Shown here: one piece after another, positions 37,701-56,521 of the stretch
Layout: every line of letters begins with the position of its first letter
Position numbering within the stretch: position 1 is the first letter of the stretch
Assembly (NCBI RefSeq): GCF_026151205.1
Contig: NC_087081.1
Coordinates: 11,471,113-11,535,112, forward strand
Origin: Bolinopsis microptera
Lineage: Eukaryota; Ctenophora; Tentaculata; Lobata; Bolinopsidae
Reading direction: 5' to 3'
DNA: 64,000 nucleotides
Made by a program: the position numbers and the translations under genes
Notes under the pieces: model-generated
What the model was told of the DNA's origin: nothing
The model's database searches: none
Seen by the model: only the letters and a program-made list of their open reading frames with translations

Positions 37701-37899
37701 ACTACCAACTACGCAACAATCGTGCTACGAGGATAAATATTAAATGTCGTCGCGTTGCAATTAATAATTATAATTATTATTGTAAGTTCATACTCTACCA
37801 AGACTGAAAATGCGCGCCGAATTGGAATGTGGAACAACAAACAAATATTTTACGAATATCACCCGCTAATTATTACCGGGTCGCATCATTATAGTAAAA

Positions 37900-38235
37900 C
37901 CCCTGTAGAGTTTCAACGATACAGGGGAGCCGCGCACCCGTGCGCGGCGGGTCATACAATGTATGACAAGTTATGACATGGACATGATATGACGCCTGAG
38001 TGTCTTACATGGTTATTACATGGTTATTGCTTGTAGCGCGATGCGTTACTGGCTAGATCTGGCTAGATCGGCGAGATGCGCTACTGTGCCGCACCGAGCT
38101 GCCATGAATTGACATCGTCAATTAAGGTTATTGCATGACTAAGTTTTGACAATGTGACATGGTTATGCTTTGTCATATGTTGTATGACCCGCTGTGCACG
38201 AGTGCGCGGCTCCCTTGTATCGTAGAAACACTACA
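37900..38235. mobile_element. Short inverted-repeat element (MITE) with GC-rich end hairpins
   Basis: The left end acgatacaggggagccgcgc (37917) is mirrored by the right end ending gcggctcccttgtatcgtag (near 38226). Immediately inside lie the same GCCGCGCAC/GTGCGCGGC and TCATACA/TGTATGA stems as in the 32836-34002 element. The inverted similarity extends outward (ctgtagagtttcaacgatac against gtatcgtagaaacactacaa). It is a short relative of the longer element. Confidence 0.65.
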
Positions 38236-38837
38236 AAGAAACGACGATGGGGGTCACGACGTGATACAAATCATGCTGTCGGGATTATTAATTATAGTCT
38301 ATGACCTGAAGTTAAAGAATCATACGAAAATATTGAAATTTAATCATTTTAAATTTAGGGGCCAAACCTATCTGGTCATATTATTTTTGTGTTTCCAAAA
38401 ATGGGCATATGGTTTTTGGCCCATATAACACGGCCATTTTTGTCCAAACTGGATATAAATTCGTGTATGAGTTCAGGCGACTAACAACTGGCGTATCTTG
38501 TACATCTTAACGAATAATATAAATCTACTAATTGTAGGTATTAGTATATATGAAATGAAATAAAGTATTTTTATCCCGCTTACATATCAACAATCAAAAT
38601 AAAAATAAAGATTACCGATGTCAAAGCGGCTGGCCTTGCGATATAATCCAAAAACTAGATACTCAATATATGAATATACCGGAAAAATTCCTTTAAAAAA
38701 CGTGTCAAACAGTATATATATACAATAAAGTAATTCAAGTGTTGCAATTGGCAGAGCACAATACAGAGGTAACGGAAATTGTCCACTGCTACCAATATTA
38801 TATAATATTAAATATCAACAATCAGATATATACACAT

Positions 38838-41800
38838 CTACTCCATCACAGGGGCAGGGATGAGGTTATAAGAGACTTCTGATAGTGGTGTCTCATATTT
38901 GCTGTCCATTTTTTTCCCTCTGTACCCTCGAAGAGCTATGAGTGTGGTTCTTAACATATCGAATCTTATTCTTGTCCTTACATGTCTTACCACATCGCAA
39001 TACCTCTCTTTTCTTTTTCTGGCGATGAGGTCTGCCACTCTATTTAGAAACCGCTTACATTCTTTGGACATGCCTCCAGTTGTGAGAAATACGGCTGGGG
39101 TGAAAGTGGCCTTCTCTACGTTCAACACTCTCTCCAAGTACTCATCCTCCTTCTCCTTTTCGTTCTCTTCATATACTTCTTGGAAGAGTTTTGGTCCTGT
39201 TTGATAAGCAATTGGGGTGTGAAACCCTTATGTCAAGAAAGGTCTTATCAAATGGAGTCCAAACTCCTCTAGCAGATACGTCAAGCCGAGCTTGGTCACC
39301 TGTTATAGTCTTGGGGTTGAGGCAGTCACCCTCATTTACCTTCTGTAGCTGGGGTTCGACTTTCACATCATGACATACCTCACGAAGGAGATTTGCTAAT
39401 GTGTCTCTGATGTTGTTGTGGGTCATTATCACATAACCCCCTAGCTTAGAGGTGAGAAGGTGGTCAAGATCACTTGTTTTCCCACATCCACAGGTGATGG
39501 GAGTGTTTGGTATCCACCAGCTGTAGCGTAAGCAGACACTGTCTCGAAACTCCTCTTTGTTCAGAGTGTAGCCATACTGCTGAAGTGGCAATGTGTTAAG
39601 CCAACTGGACGCTCCCTTTTCTCTTGCTGCTAGTAGTGCTCTCTTAGAGGAGGTGCCACATCTTTCAGCTATAGCGTTAAACTTGGCTTGGAGCTCGGAA
39701 TTCTTCAAATTTTTTATCATTTCTTTCCCTGATTTGGTGAGGTTACTGGATGCAGTGTAAATTTCCTGTTGATCAACTATTGCCTTTGTAAGCTCGGTGG
39801 TGAGTAGCTTGGAAGCTGTGTACTCAGACTGGCATTCCTCGTGGGTTTACCAATGCCCAATCCTCCCAATCTTATTGGTAGACTTAACACGTCCCTCTCT
39901 AAGTCTGAAATCTCCCTGCCCAGCATCTTTGGCAGAAGCTTTAGTCTTATTTCATGTTCTAGCGGCTCCATGGCTTCAGAGATATGAGGAACAGTCCTTT
40001 GAACAAACTTCCATCGGTGTTGTATGCCAGAGATGTAGGCTGAATAGGCTGCTTGAGGCTCAGATTCTGCAATATCAGCTAGCATCTTGATGTCTTCGCA
40101 CCACCCTTGGACCTTATCGGCAATGTACTGATCTTTGACACCTGTATTGCCAAGTACTGCACCAAGATGCCTTGTGCCTGATGTTATTTGCATATTGAAC
40201 TCTCCAAACAATGCCTTGGCCTGGTCGATCATCTGAGGGTCCTTCACTACTAGAATGCTTTTAGATGGGTTAGGAAAATAACCATTGATTGAAATAAATT
40301 TTCGTGCACATACAGAATGAATGGTTAATAATTTAATATATATGTAGAGGCCCCGTGACACCCTGGACATTGCGCTTTGGCGCAAAAAAGATGCCTGCTT
40401 AAGCTCAAAAGATGCATAGGTCCAACTTGGAGCAACTCCTTCCACCACTTATACACTGCCTCCAATTTCCCTCCAGCAGCACTATCATCGGCAAACCACA
40501 CCTGTTTGATGATGTTTCTCAGGCGGTCGATAAGTGGCTTGGTGCTAAGAGCATATCCACCAGTGGCAATATTGTCTCCTTGAGTGAAACCTTCGCAGCT
40601 CTTGATGATCACTCCCTTGCTGTTTGCCACATAAAGGTCTGTTGGTTCTCTGTAGGTGTTCTCAAAATATTTAGCAAGTGGTGGGCAAACATACTGCATG
40701 TTGTTGGTAGCAGCAGTCCTATTGAGAGCGTTGAATGCGTTGGAAGCATCCACTAACAAAATGGCTTCCGTGTCCTCATCATCGTGCACCTCTGCCATAG
40801 CATGTATTGCTGCCTCGATCCCCCCTTCATGGCCTGCACATGTTTGAAGTGATCCAGCATTCTTCTGAACATCTTTTTTTAATACCATCATCACACACTT
40901 CCCAATAATCCGTCTCAGGATCTCACCAATACCAATTGGTCTTAGGCCTGGACATTTATCTAAGGGGACAAGCCTACCAGCTGTGAGCACTGCTATTGAT
41001 TTGAAATCTACATCTTCAGTACATACACGCCTGGCTAATCTGGCAATTGCTTCAGCGACAAGCTCTTGGGATTTACTAAATGCACTACAACACAGGATGT
41101 GCTGCCAGCACTCTGAATCTACTAGCGTTGGTCCACCTGATCCTGATGTCAGCTTAGCAGCCTTTTTCACTAACATTGAATCGATGGCTTCAAAGATAAC
41201 TTCTTCGACTGCCACTTTGTTACCTGTGATCAAAATTTCATCTGCTGCATTCATAGCAGAGGGATGCTTTTCCTTTAGCTGTCCAATAACCGTTTCATCA
41301 ACATCCAACAGTCCACCACTTTGACGATTTATGAGACTGGTTGCTGCTGAGACTTTGCCATGGATCATGAGCTGTGCAAATTTGGTAGCAAGGGATCTCT
41401 CCTGGGCTTTACGTGTTTCTTCAAGTCGTTTCTGAATCTCACACCCTTCACTGATTATAGCGTTCAAGTCCCCAACTTTCCACAACTTGAGCCTTTTATC
41501 AAGATAGATGTTGTGATCCTTTTCACGAGAGTTTTTAGATGGTTTTTGCAGCATCATAGGAATGAAGATAAATAGTAGTCTCAACGCTATACTCTCCCAT
41601 TCTGTCTTGTCATTAAACAGGTTGAGTAATCTGCTTACTTCAAAAATGAAGGCGTTGCCCACTTTGCCCCGTGGCACTAGGAACATGTTCTTGGTCCATT
41701 TCATAATTTCACTGTAGGCTAAATCAGCAGCATTGGATATCTCACTTAAAGAAGCATAATTACCCCATTTAACTTCTTTAACTAGCTTAGCCGGTTTCTT

Positions 41801-42230
41801 CTCTAAGGCCTTACAATTCTTACATACCCACATTACTTCTGAGTGTTGCCCAAGTTTTTCAAAAGTTTTTTTGTGCATACAACACTTAGTATGATACCAT
41901 TTTTCACAGGGACCATCACACTTAACGCATTCGAAGCCGGTGACATCATGAGAGCATTTACCACATGGATACACAACAGAAGGGGCATCAGGGTTGCTTC
42001 CATTTCTGATTGGAGCCTCAACTGGGCTATGATTGTTAGAAGTTCCTACTTCAACAGAATGATATGTTTCTACTACTTTTACTGAGTCTGCTACTTGGGA
42101 TTGAGATTTATTTGACAAGGGTTTTTCTAATCTGACTTGACGTTTAATTGACAAAGGATTTTCTGATCTGACTTGAGTTTTAATTGATAAGGGTTTTTCT
42201 GGTCTGATTTGATGTCGAAGTCCGTACCTT
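38838..42230 (-). mobile_element. Decayed non-LTR retrotransposon: PHD finger, reverse transcriptase, restriction-like nuclease
   Basis: Read on the minus strand. A 609-codon frame (42154-40325, with no ATG confirmed as start) has a PHD-type zinc finger at residues 64-114 (PCGKC, ECVKCDGPCEKWYH, WVCKNC) and a reverse transcriptase with DASNAFN (Asp469), GFTQGD and FADD (554-557). After an interruption of roughly 120 bp (about 40286-40418) the thumb continues as NGYFPNPSKSILVVK in a frame ending at 39777. A frameshift near 39845 leads to the next frame (to 39169) with a CGCG...DHLL finger, THNNIRD and ARLDVSARG/FLDIRVSHP, which looks like a restriction-like endonuclease. Another frameshift near 39185 leads to the C-terminal part (39137-38838; FTPAVFLTTGGM, RTRIRFDMLRTTLIALRG). 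With at least three lesions it is inactive. Upstream, short repeats of IKxQVRxEKPLS are encoded. The clade is not assigned. Confidence 0.82.
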
Positions 42231-42654
42231 GAAGAAGATGTGAATGGTTTCTTGTCATTAGGAAAATTGAGGAAGACATATTAGGAATTAGAAAGCCAAA
42301 TTAGGTGACATATTAGGTGACATGAGTTCATTGGACATACCTCCATTGAATATACTAGTAACAAATTTAAGAACCAAAGCAAAATTACTTATTTGACATA
42401 TTTAAAAAAAGTTTATCACACACAACATCTTGTCCTCACCACAAATATTACCACTTCTGAGTTCTGATATAATAATGTTTTGTTTGTATCTTGATCTTTG
42501 GCTATCTGTTTCATCTCCAAGACCAACCGCTGATCGATAGTTCGATCTTCAGGTGATCGATCTGGAGATATGAAAACAGTTTTATGATCTTCACACAGTC
42601 TCAGTTGTTTGGAATTATCTGATGATATGTATTATCTGATGAACGGTACTAGAA

Positions 42655-42906
42655 TTACCTGGCGAAACTTTGACTGGTCTCGTCTTGTCGGCTGATTTCC
42701 TTCCAACCCGGATAGGCGGATAGCTTCAAACGTGGTTTTTCTTCAATCTGCTGAAAAATCACGTCAACTTTAAAGCACAGTTTTTCTTCATCAGTCTCCT
42801 TCAAACCAAAGATGAGTACGTTCCTACTGCGATCCTCTTCCGATACAGCATTCTGTACAACCTTTTTCAAACTATCTTCTGTAAGCACAGGTGCAGTTTT
42901 AGACAC
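42655..42906 (-). pseudogene. Fragment of a non-LTR retrotransposon ORF1-like protein
   Basis: An 83-codon minus-strand frame contains LKKVVQNAVSEEDRSRNVLI followed by FGLKE and DVIFQQIEEKPRL. I associate this pattern with first-ORF proteins of non-LTR elements; that is from memory. Coding-like sequence continues upstream to about 43030 (KLQAELLE, STVKTAVQDTVQAEMK) with a frame break near 42910. It may be part of the same insertion as 43343-43745 or a separate one. Confidence 0.45.
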
Positions 42907-43151
42907 AGCTTGACTGTATGTCTATTGTCTTCATCTCAGCTTGGACAGTGTCTTGAACGGCGGTCTTGACGGTGGAGCGCACGGATTCCAACTGCTTATA
43001 TTTATTTCCAGAAGTTCAGCCTGCAGCTTGATAACAATACTTTGCGATCGGATAAGACTCCTCCACACAGGAGGATCAAAGTTCAAAGAAACTGCTACTA
43101 ACTGCTACTAACTGCTACTAACAACAAAAAAAAGAAAAAAAAGAAAAAAAA

Positions 43152-43268
43152 AGGGGGGACCCCCAACCCATGTAGCTGAGACACCTCACAGCAAGTAGAC
43201 CAAAGTGGCTCTTGCTTGTGAAAGGTGCATCAACTACCCGCCGAAGCGGTGGGTTGGGAGTCCCCCCT
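43152..43268. repeat. 117-bp hairpin, possible 3' UTR structure of the retroelement
   Basis: ggggggacccccaaccca and tgggttgggagtcccccc form 17-18-bp arms around about 80 bp. The hairpin sits downstream, on the minus strand, of the retroelement C-terminal fragment and is followed by a T/C-rich tract on that strand (A/G-rich on +, 43119-43152). Structured 3' UTRs are common in non-LTR elements; the role here is inferred. Confidence 0.4.
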
Positions 43269-43342
43269 GGGATCATTTCGTCCGTAAAATTATATACAAC
43301 ATAAAATAGTACAGTAAAATATCAAAATTTACATAAACAAAT

Positions 43343-43745
43343 CTAGGAGACCTCAAAGTTCGTCTTCTGGGGAATGAGGTTGAAGGAGATGTCATGCAGT
43401 TCAAGATGCTGGGCCGTTGATCTTCCTCTGATTCCTCTTAGTGCAATGAGTGTACTTCTTAACAGATCAAATCTGAATCGTGTTCTGATATGATTTTTGA
43501 CTTGGCTCTTGGCTTCTTTTTTATGGACAGCTATCATCTCAGAGACACGATCTACAAATACAGTGCATAGCGGTCCCATACCTCCAGAGGTTGTGAAGAC
43601 GAGAGGGACAAAGGATCCTTTCTCTGACTGAAGTACTCTCTCTTCATACAAATCTTTCTTTTCTTTCTCGTGATCTTTATAGATCTTATCTAGCGTCTTA
43701 AATGTGTTTGTGTCACAGTTAGGATGTGTGACCCTAATGTCAAAG
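43343..43745 (-). pseudogene. 5'-truncated C-terminal fragment of the same retrotransposon family
   Basis: The minus-strand frame begins abruptly within FDIRVTHPNC, at the nuclease end, and runs through YEERVLQSEKGSFVPLVFTT, SGGMGPL and RTRFRFDLLRSTLIALRGIR to a stop at 43343. It aligns by eye with the C-terminus of the 38838-42230 element, but with many differences, so it is a separate insertion. 5' truncation is typical of target-primed reverse transcription. It ends about 235 bp before the SS18-like start codon. Confidence 0.7.
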
Positions 43746-43746
43746 A

Positions 43747-43895
43747 ACTGCTACTAACTGCCAGTAACTGCTACTAACTGCTGCAATCGCGCCCACGCAT
43801 TTGCGCGCCGTTTGCAGCAGATAGTAGCAGTTAGTGGCAGTTGCCAGTTAGTGGCAGTTAGTAGCAGTTAGTAGCAGTTAGTAGCAGTTAGTTAT
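43747..43895. repeat. Palindromic array of aactgctact units
   Basis: aactgctact units (43747-43783) face their reverse complement agtagcagtt (43814-43892) across a GC-rich centre (gcgcccacgcatttgcgcgc). Three more aactgctact units lie at 43086-43118, on the other side of the retroelement fragment. Confidence 0.85.
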
Positions 43896-43980
43896 TTGCA
43901 GACAGACGTGTAGCAAGATAATTAATTAATTATTTTTTGAATTAAATTTAACCTGTTCTAAATTCAGCAAAATTAGACCC

Positions 43981-46900
43981 ATGAGTACCATGGCATTTCC
44001 ACCCCAAAGACCTCCTCTACAGAGTGTTGGTCCAAGGGGTGAGATTACACAGAGCACAATTCAGAAGATGCTTGATGAAAATCATCAACTCATCATGACA
44101 ATTGTCGACTATCAGAGCAAAGGTATGTTTAAGAGAGTTAAGAATAATCTAAATTATAGTTGTAAATTGATTCACCATGAGTTTTAACAATCTACAATTT
44201 TATCAAATTAACTACTATCATTTTACTACCATTTTTCACAGGTCAGTCTGAAGAGTGCTCAAAGTACCAAGGCATGCTACATCGCAATCTCGTTTATCTT
44301 GCAACAATAGCTGATTCAAACAACCAAGCTGTTCAAGGACAAGGGGGTTTGTCTATTCTCTATAAAAGTATAAATGTGATGACTGATGACTCATTTTAAC
44401 TTTTAAAACCAATCAAAGTTTCAAGTTTTCACCAAACTTTTGGACAGATTTTTGACCAATCGTTTCACCAATTGCGATGAGCATACATCTAGGTTAATCA
44501 ACCTTCGCTTCAGTTTGTATACTTTTTAATAGTAAAAGACATATCAGAACTTACTATACAATAAAATAAACCATCAATAAAGTGAACAATATCAAGGTGG
44601 CGGTATGGACTATGGACCTAGAGGCCCCCCACCCCCTCATCCAAACGAGCAGCCCAGCAGCACAGTGCCACATCACCCCAACCAATTCCACGAACAGTTC
44701 CGGCAGTTTGGTCCCCAGTACAGAGGTTATAGCCCACACTATCCTCCTGGCTACATGCCTTCTGGTGGCTTTAAAGGTTAACACATTTTACTTGTAGTGT
44801 CTTTCAAGGGTTTTCTAATTAATTTATATCAAGTTCTCATAATGAATAATCTTATATTTGTTTTTTTATTACATAAATTCCAGATACCTCTACTCCAATA
44901 CTTACTTTGTACATGATACGTTATCGTTAACAACAATAAAAACCTCCACACTTAGAGCAGTTTGTCTTTGAGAAAAAAACGTACATTCCTTCAGCATTCC
45001 AATCACAACTTTCACCAGTATATTGATTATTAATATCACACCTTAATATCACACCAGGTGGTCCACCAGGACAGCCCTACCCTGCAGGACACCCACAGTT
45101 CTCTCAAGCGCCTCCACAAGTGCAGATGCAACTACAACAGCAAGCTCAAATCATGCAAATGAGGGTAAGAAAGGGCAAGTGAGGGCATGAATTTGTTATC
45201 ACCATGAACAGAAAATATCCTCAGATTAGTGGTTTTATCACTAAACTACTGCTACAAATGACTAACTTGCCATATTAATTATAACAGCGTTATGACTTGT
45301 CTTCCAGTGCATCAAGGTAAATCAAACTCTCCTTTCAGCAACAAGCAATGTACAACCAGCAGAAGATGTACCCCGGAGGATACCCTGGAAGCGGTGGACA
45401 GCCAGGAGGTTACCCCCCTCAGTATAGACCTGGAGCTCCTCAACAATCTGGTTTGTTGATAATTTCAGTGAAAGATCTATATAGATCTAATACTTCTAAT
45501 ACTTCTAATGCCGAAAAAATAGTGTTGGAGTTAAAACTTACTTCATTGTTTGACTGCCCCCTGGCCTAAGGGTCTGTCTTAAGCATAGTAGTTATTTTGG
45601 CAGTATCCAAGTAGCCCAACACGTGTTCGCAAACAGGTGTTTTCGAACAGGGTTAGGGTTAAGGTTAGGGTTAGGGTAAGGGTTAGGCCCGGTTAGCTGG
45701 ACAGTATGTGACACATCACGTGACACATCATGTGACACATCACGTGACGCATCATGTGATGCGTTAGATACCGTTTAGTAAGCCCCTCAGACCACATCAC
45801 GTAATAAAATACGCGATGCAATGTATTATCCTTAGAAGTCGGTAGGAAACACGTTACGGTATGACGTCATGCTACTTTCTGGAAGAAATTTGGTTAATAA
45901 AAAAATCCTGGAGGGGGATTATTTAAAACATATAAGTGATACGAAAAGATAATAATAATCATAATAATTCACCTCTGAAACATTTTGATCATTTTAATCA
46001 TTCTTTTAATTCGAAATTGTGTGCTTCTTCCGGTCCTGGACCGGAGAAACTATTTAAAATTAAAGATTAGAATCAAAACGATGGATCAAGAATAATAATA
46101 AATTTAAATTTAATAATACTGCTTTTAAGATAAAACTTATACTCAGCAGTGTTTAAACTATTCATCCCACAAAATAACATGAATACTAAGGAAAGAAAAG
46201 TAACTCATGCTTGAAAATATAATAAATCGTCAATACTTAGTATTGAATACTACTGCCAGAAATTGTAATGATATATTATGTAAAGATAGAATAAAGGAAT
46301 GTTGATTTGGAAACATATTCATGAGGTGTTTTTAGAGCTGGAGGGGAGGGAGAGTTGTTATCGTCATCATGGGTGTTTCCAAAGCTCATCTTGTTTCATT
46401 GAGAAAAATATGATAGAAACATGATTACTGTAATGTGTTTCCTACCGATCATTCAGAACAAACACTGCGTCACAAAACTCATCGGCCATCACGTGGCCTG
46501 GTGCCATTAAATTAGGAAAAATACTACAAAAGATCATAAATAGTCTAACGCGTCACGTGCTATCTAGCTATGGTCTAAACCCTCCGTATTCAGGAGGACC
46601 GAGCCAATATCCCCCGGGTTATTACCCTAGTGGGGCACCGCCCCCTGGTTCACACCACACCAACATGCCACCCTCCTCTCAACCAATGGGACCCCCTCAA
46701 AATTCCAGTCCTCAGACTAGCCAAGCTCCCCCAACCCCTAGCTCTGGTCCTACTCCGAACAATCCTGGTAATTTCGGCTGCCTTTGAGCTGATAAATAGA
46801 TGACTCCTTTCAGTTGATAATTGCTATTTCAATTTTCTCAAAATTATTCGAACCTTGTCCTTCGAATTAAGCCATTTACATCTACCACATTCGGCAAAAC

Positions 46901-48990
46901 CGATAAGCTACTTTTTCTGCCGGAATTATACTTTTTTTTGCTGGTTTCATAGAACTTTTTCATCGGACGATATCTCTAAATTCTTTTAACAATTACATTA
47001 ACTAGTTAATTACCCAATTATTCGGTAGGTACACCACAGCAACCTCCCCAACAACCCGGGACTCCTAACTCTAATTCCCCCGGACAAAACCAGCAGCCTC
47101 CAAACAGTGGCCCAGGTTAGTAAGATTAAAGATATGTTGTTTATTTTAATCAAAATAATTTAACTAAACATGTCTAAATTATGAATCATTGCAACGTGCT
47201 ACAATGTTGATCCGTTGTATAATGTTGAGATTCTATTGGCTTTTAAGTTAATTTAGTTATTTAAAGAAACACGCAGATCAGTAGTCTTCAGACTAAATAC
47301 GTGAATCATTGGTGTAGGTTATCCAATATTTAGTTGTATCGTGACGTTGTATTTGTTTTTAAACGTCACATCAAATAGAATGGTTTTGACGGTAAAGCCA
47401 TGCTCTCTAGACTTACTTCTTTTACTCCTTAAACTTGCTCCTTAGACTTACTTCTTAGACTTATTCCCTAGACTTGCTCCTTAGACTTACCTCTTACCAG
47501 GTCCAATGCCTCCTAACGTTAGCCACCCGTCCATGCCAGGAGGACCACACCCCGCAATGACACAGGGAGCTCCACACCCCCCTCACTCACAAAGTGGACC
47601 GCCTCCCCAGCAAGCTCCCGGACAAGGTGCACCTCCTCCCCACTCTCAGGTTCCTCATACTCCTAACATGCACCACCCTGGAATGCAGCCTGGTATGTTG
47701 TTTGATATTTAGTTCTATTACTGGACCATTATATTATTAATTTCCCATATAATTCGATCTGTTAACAGCTGTAAAGGTTTTATTAGAGTGGGATTTAAAC
47801 TTTTAAGCCATCAGTTGAAAGCAAGTAATCACACAAGTCACAACCAGCTATGTTCTAATCGTTATATAATAAATATTTGTTATATAAAAAAGTTTCAAAT
47901 CAGATCAAATCAGCTTCCTCGTGTGATTCTAAATTTCACTCCAACCAAATTATGATCAACATGATTGATCATAATTATTATGATCAACATGATTGATCAT
48001 AATGGATACTTAATATTTATCATAATAATCCATTTCCCAATACCCACTTATATACCCTAACAATCATAGGTCAGCACCCCAGCATCCCCACGAGCATGTC
48101 CGCTCTACCAGGACAACAACAACCTGCTCCTAACATCTCCATGGGTAACATGCCCCCCGGGGGACCAGGAATGCCCTCTAATCATCCCGGTATGCCTCCT
48201 GCTGGCATGCCTCCCATGACTCAGCAACAGTGGGCAATGCAGCAACAGGCTATGCAAGCTCAGGCTATGAGGAACATGCGACCTAAAGGACCGCAAGGGA
48301 TGCCACCACAAGGAATGCCGCCACAAGGCATGCCACCACAAGGCAATATGCAACATCCCTCACAAGGCATGCAGAGTCCGATGAATGGGATGGGTTCGCC
48401 TCATACTGCTCACCCCACGGCTGGTGCCCCCAATACAACAGGTTCAGTGGTGTAAACTTATTAACTTCTATAATGTATGTACTTATACTCATTTTATTCA
48501 GGAGAAGTACTGACTGTTGGTGACTGACGGACTTGTAAACATTACTGACTGACACGATTGTGGTTTACAAAATGAGAAAGGTAGTCGATCCACAGTCTGG
48601 ATATCAAGTTGATAACTTGAACTTTTATCATTTCAACATGACCGACAAGAAACCAGAAAAAACAAACAAATTTTGAACAAAACAGTTAATTTCGTCTTCA
48701 AAAGACGCGATGCTCTTAGCAACATCGATATGTCGTAACTGATCATAAGATCTTTAAAAAATACTTATCCGCATTCGCAAGTCACCGAACAATGTACTAC
48801 TAATCAATTTAAATGTTCTACCTAATTCCTAAATTTCCCTATAATCCTTTCAGTGCCGATGCAACCCCCTGGATCAATCATGTCCGGTCCTACCTTGTCT
48901 GCAGCGGAGCCGATGGTCGAAATAAAACAGGAGAACCTTAAATTACCGTCAGAGCTTGGTTCTGGAATTGACAATGAAGACAATTCATAG
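43981..48990 (+). CDS. SS18: SS18/SS18L1-like SWI/SNF (BAF) complex subunit
   Basis: Ten exons with matching phases: 43981-44122, 44242-44346, 44597-44776, 45058-45164, 45339-45450, 46594-46767, 47029-47115, 47501-47692, 48070-48441 and 48854-48990 (535 residues; the human homologues are about 400). SS18 proteins are nuclear coactivators that join the BRG1/BRM remodeller. The SNH domain at about residues 20-80 has EITQSTIQKMLDENHQLI, then SKGQSEECSKYQGMLHRNLV and YLATIADSN, which is the family signature. The rest is Gly, Pro, Gln, Met and Tyr rich (YPPGYYPSG, GMPPQGMPPQ), like the QPGY region. The C-terminal exon includes VEIKQEN, a sumoylation-type motif. Most introns are phase 1 after a Gly codon. 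The acceptor before 44597 (atatcaag) has a poor pyrimidine tract. Reading through the donor at 48442 would instead give a stop after SVV. The family call is firm; the choice between SS18 and SS18L1 cannot be made. Confidence 0.92.
45451..46593 (+). other. SS18-like intron with telomere-like and inverted repeats
   Basis: Contains gggttagggttaaggttagg at about 45650-45690, four 14-bp units of acatcacgtgac/acatcatgtgac (45712-45765), an inverted pair tcggtaggaaacac (about 45840) and gtgtttcctaccga (about 46435), and the small palindrome tccggtcctggaccgga near 46031. No gene is seen in it. Confidence 0.6.
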
Positions 48991-50035
48991 TTCTTAAATT
49001 TATCATGCAATATTCATGTTTAATTAAAATGGATCTCCAATATTTCTGTATCTTTTCGCTGCTTTATCCACGGCGGGACTGATTTATTTATTTTATTGAG
49101 TTTTTCAAAGGCTTAACAGATTTTAGATTTAACGCCTGGTTCAACTTTTTTCCAGACATTTTTCTAACTCGACAGCTTTTGAAACTAGAGTCCAAAAAGA
49201 TCGCTCAGTGATTGTTATATTATTTTCAAGCCTTTTCCAACCTGGCTTGAGTTTTTCAAATTATAAATGGAACTTTAAGAAAACATTTGCTGCACGTTTG
49301 GAAGATAAATAATACATAGAATCACAACGCTTGCTGTATTTGAAAGCTGAAATTTTATTTCATGAGCCTAAAAGTTTGATGAAAATCTACGATCACTGAC
49401 ATGCTTCTATAAAATTTGCCACCTATTTTGTCCTGGAATGTTCAGTCGATTTTTTAAATTATTTAAGTTCATTACTTAAGATATGCTGAACAGTTTCCAC
49501 CTGCCTTTTCAAATTATTTCATTTTTAATTGAATACATTTTCAGAATGTCGTTATCATTTAAAAACAAAACACTCAATATTCATCTGATTTGACGTTCAA
49601 AGTTTCCTAAACTCCGAAAAGCTTTAAATCTTGATTCAAGTATATGACACCACAATATATACTCTGGTACATTAAAGATATAAAGAATTTCGGAAGCTTT
49701 GTAAAAACAAACATGTTATTATAATGATAATCATATTTACACCTAGATGCAATTTATTCTTATTTTAAGATATAAAATAGTTTTATTACTTACTTACTTT
49801 ACGTAATGAAGATTGTGATTGAATCGAGTAATATGACAGCCATGATAATTTCCATACCAAATTCCGGTCACCCCATGATCATGATTTGAAACTAAAATCG
49901 AACTGATTCATTTTCGACTATCTGTGTAGTGTGTTGTACTCTCACATTGATTATAATATAATAATATCAAATAAAAGTAAACTAAATAAAGAATCCTAAA
50001 CTCCCTAAACTCTAAATGTTATCGCTGTAGGTAGC
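48991..50035. other. SS18-like 3' UTR and SRP54 upstream region
   Basis: AT-rich spacer. AATAAA occurs near 49968 and 49985, far from the SS18-like stop. The sequence ctgtag just before 50031 could be the acceptor of a 5' UTR intron of SRP54. No other feature is recognised. Confidence 0.45.

Positions 50036-56521
<6,486 letters not shown>

Noticed and set aside
40377..41324. Plus-strand open frames across the retrotransposon
   Set aside because: They are shadows of the minus-strand polymerase frame, which carries the conserved motifs.
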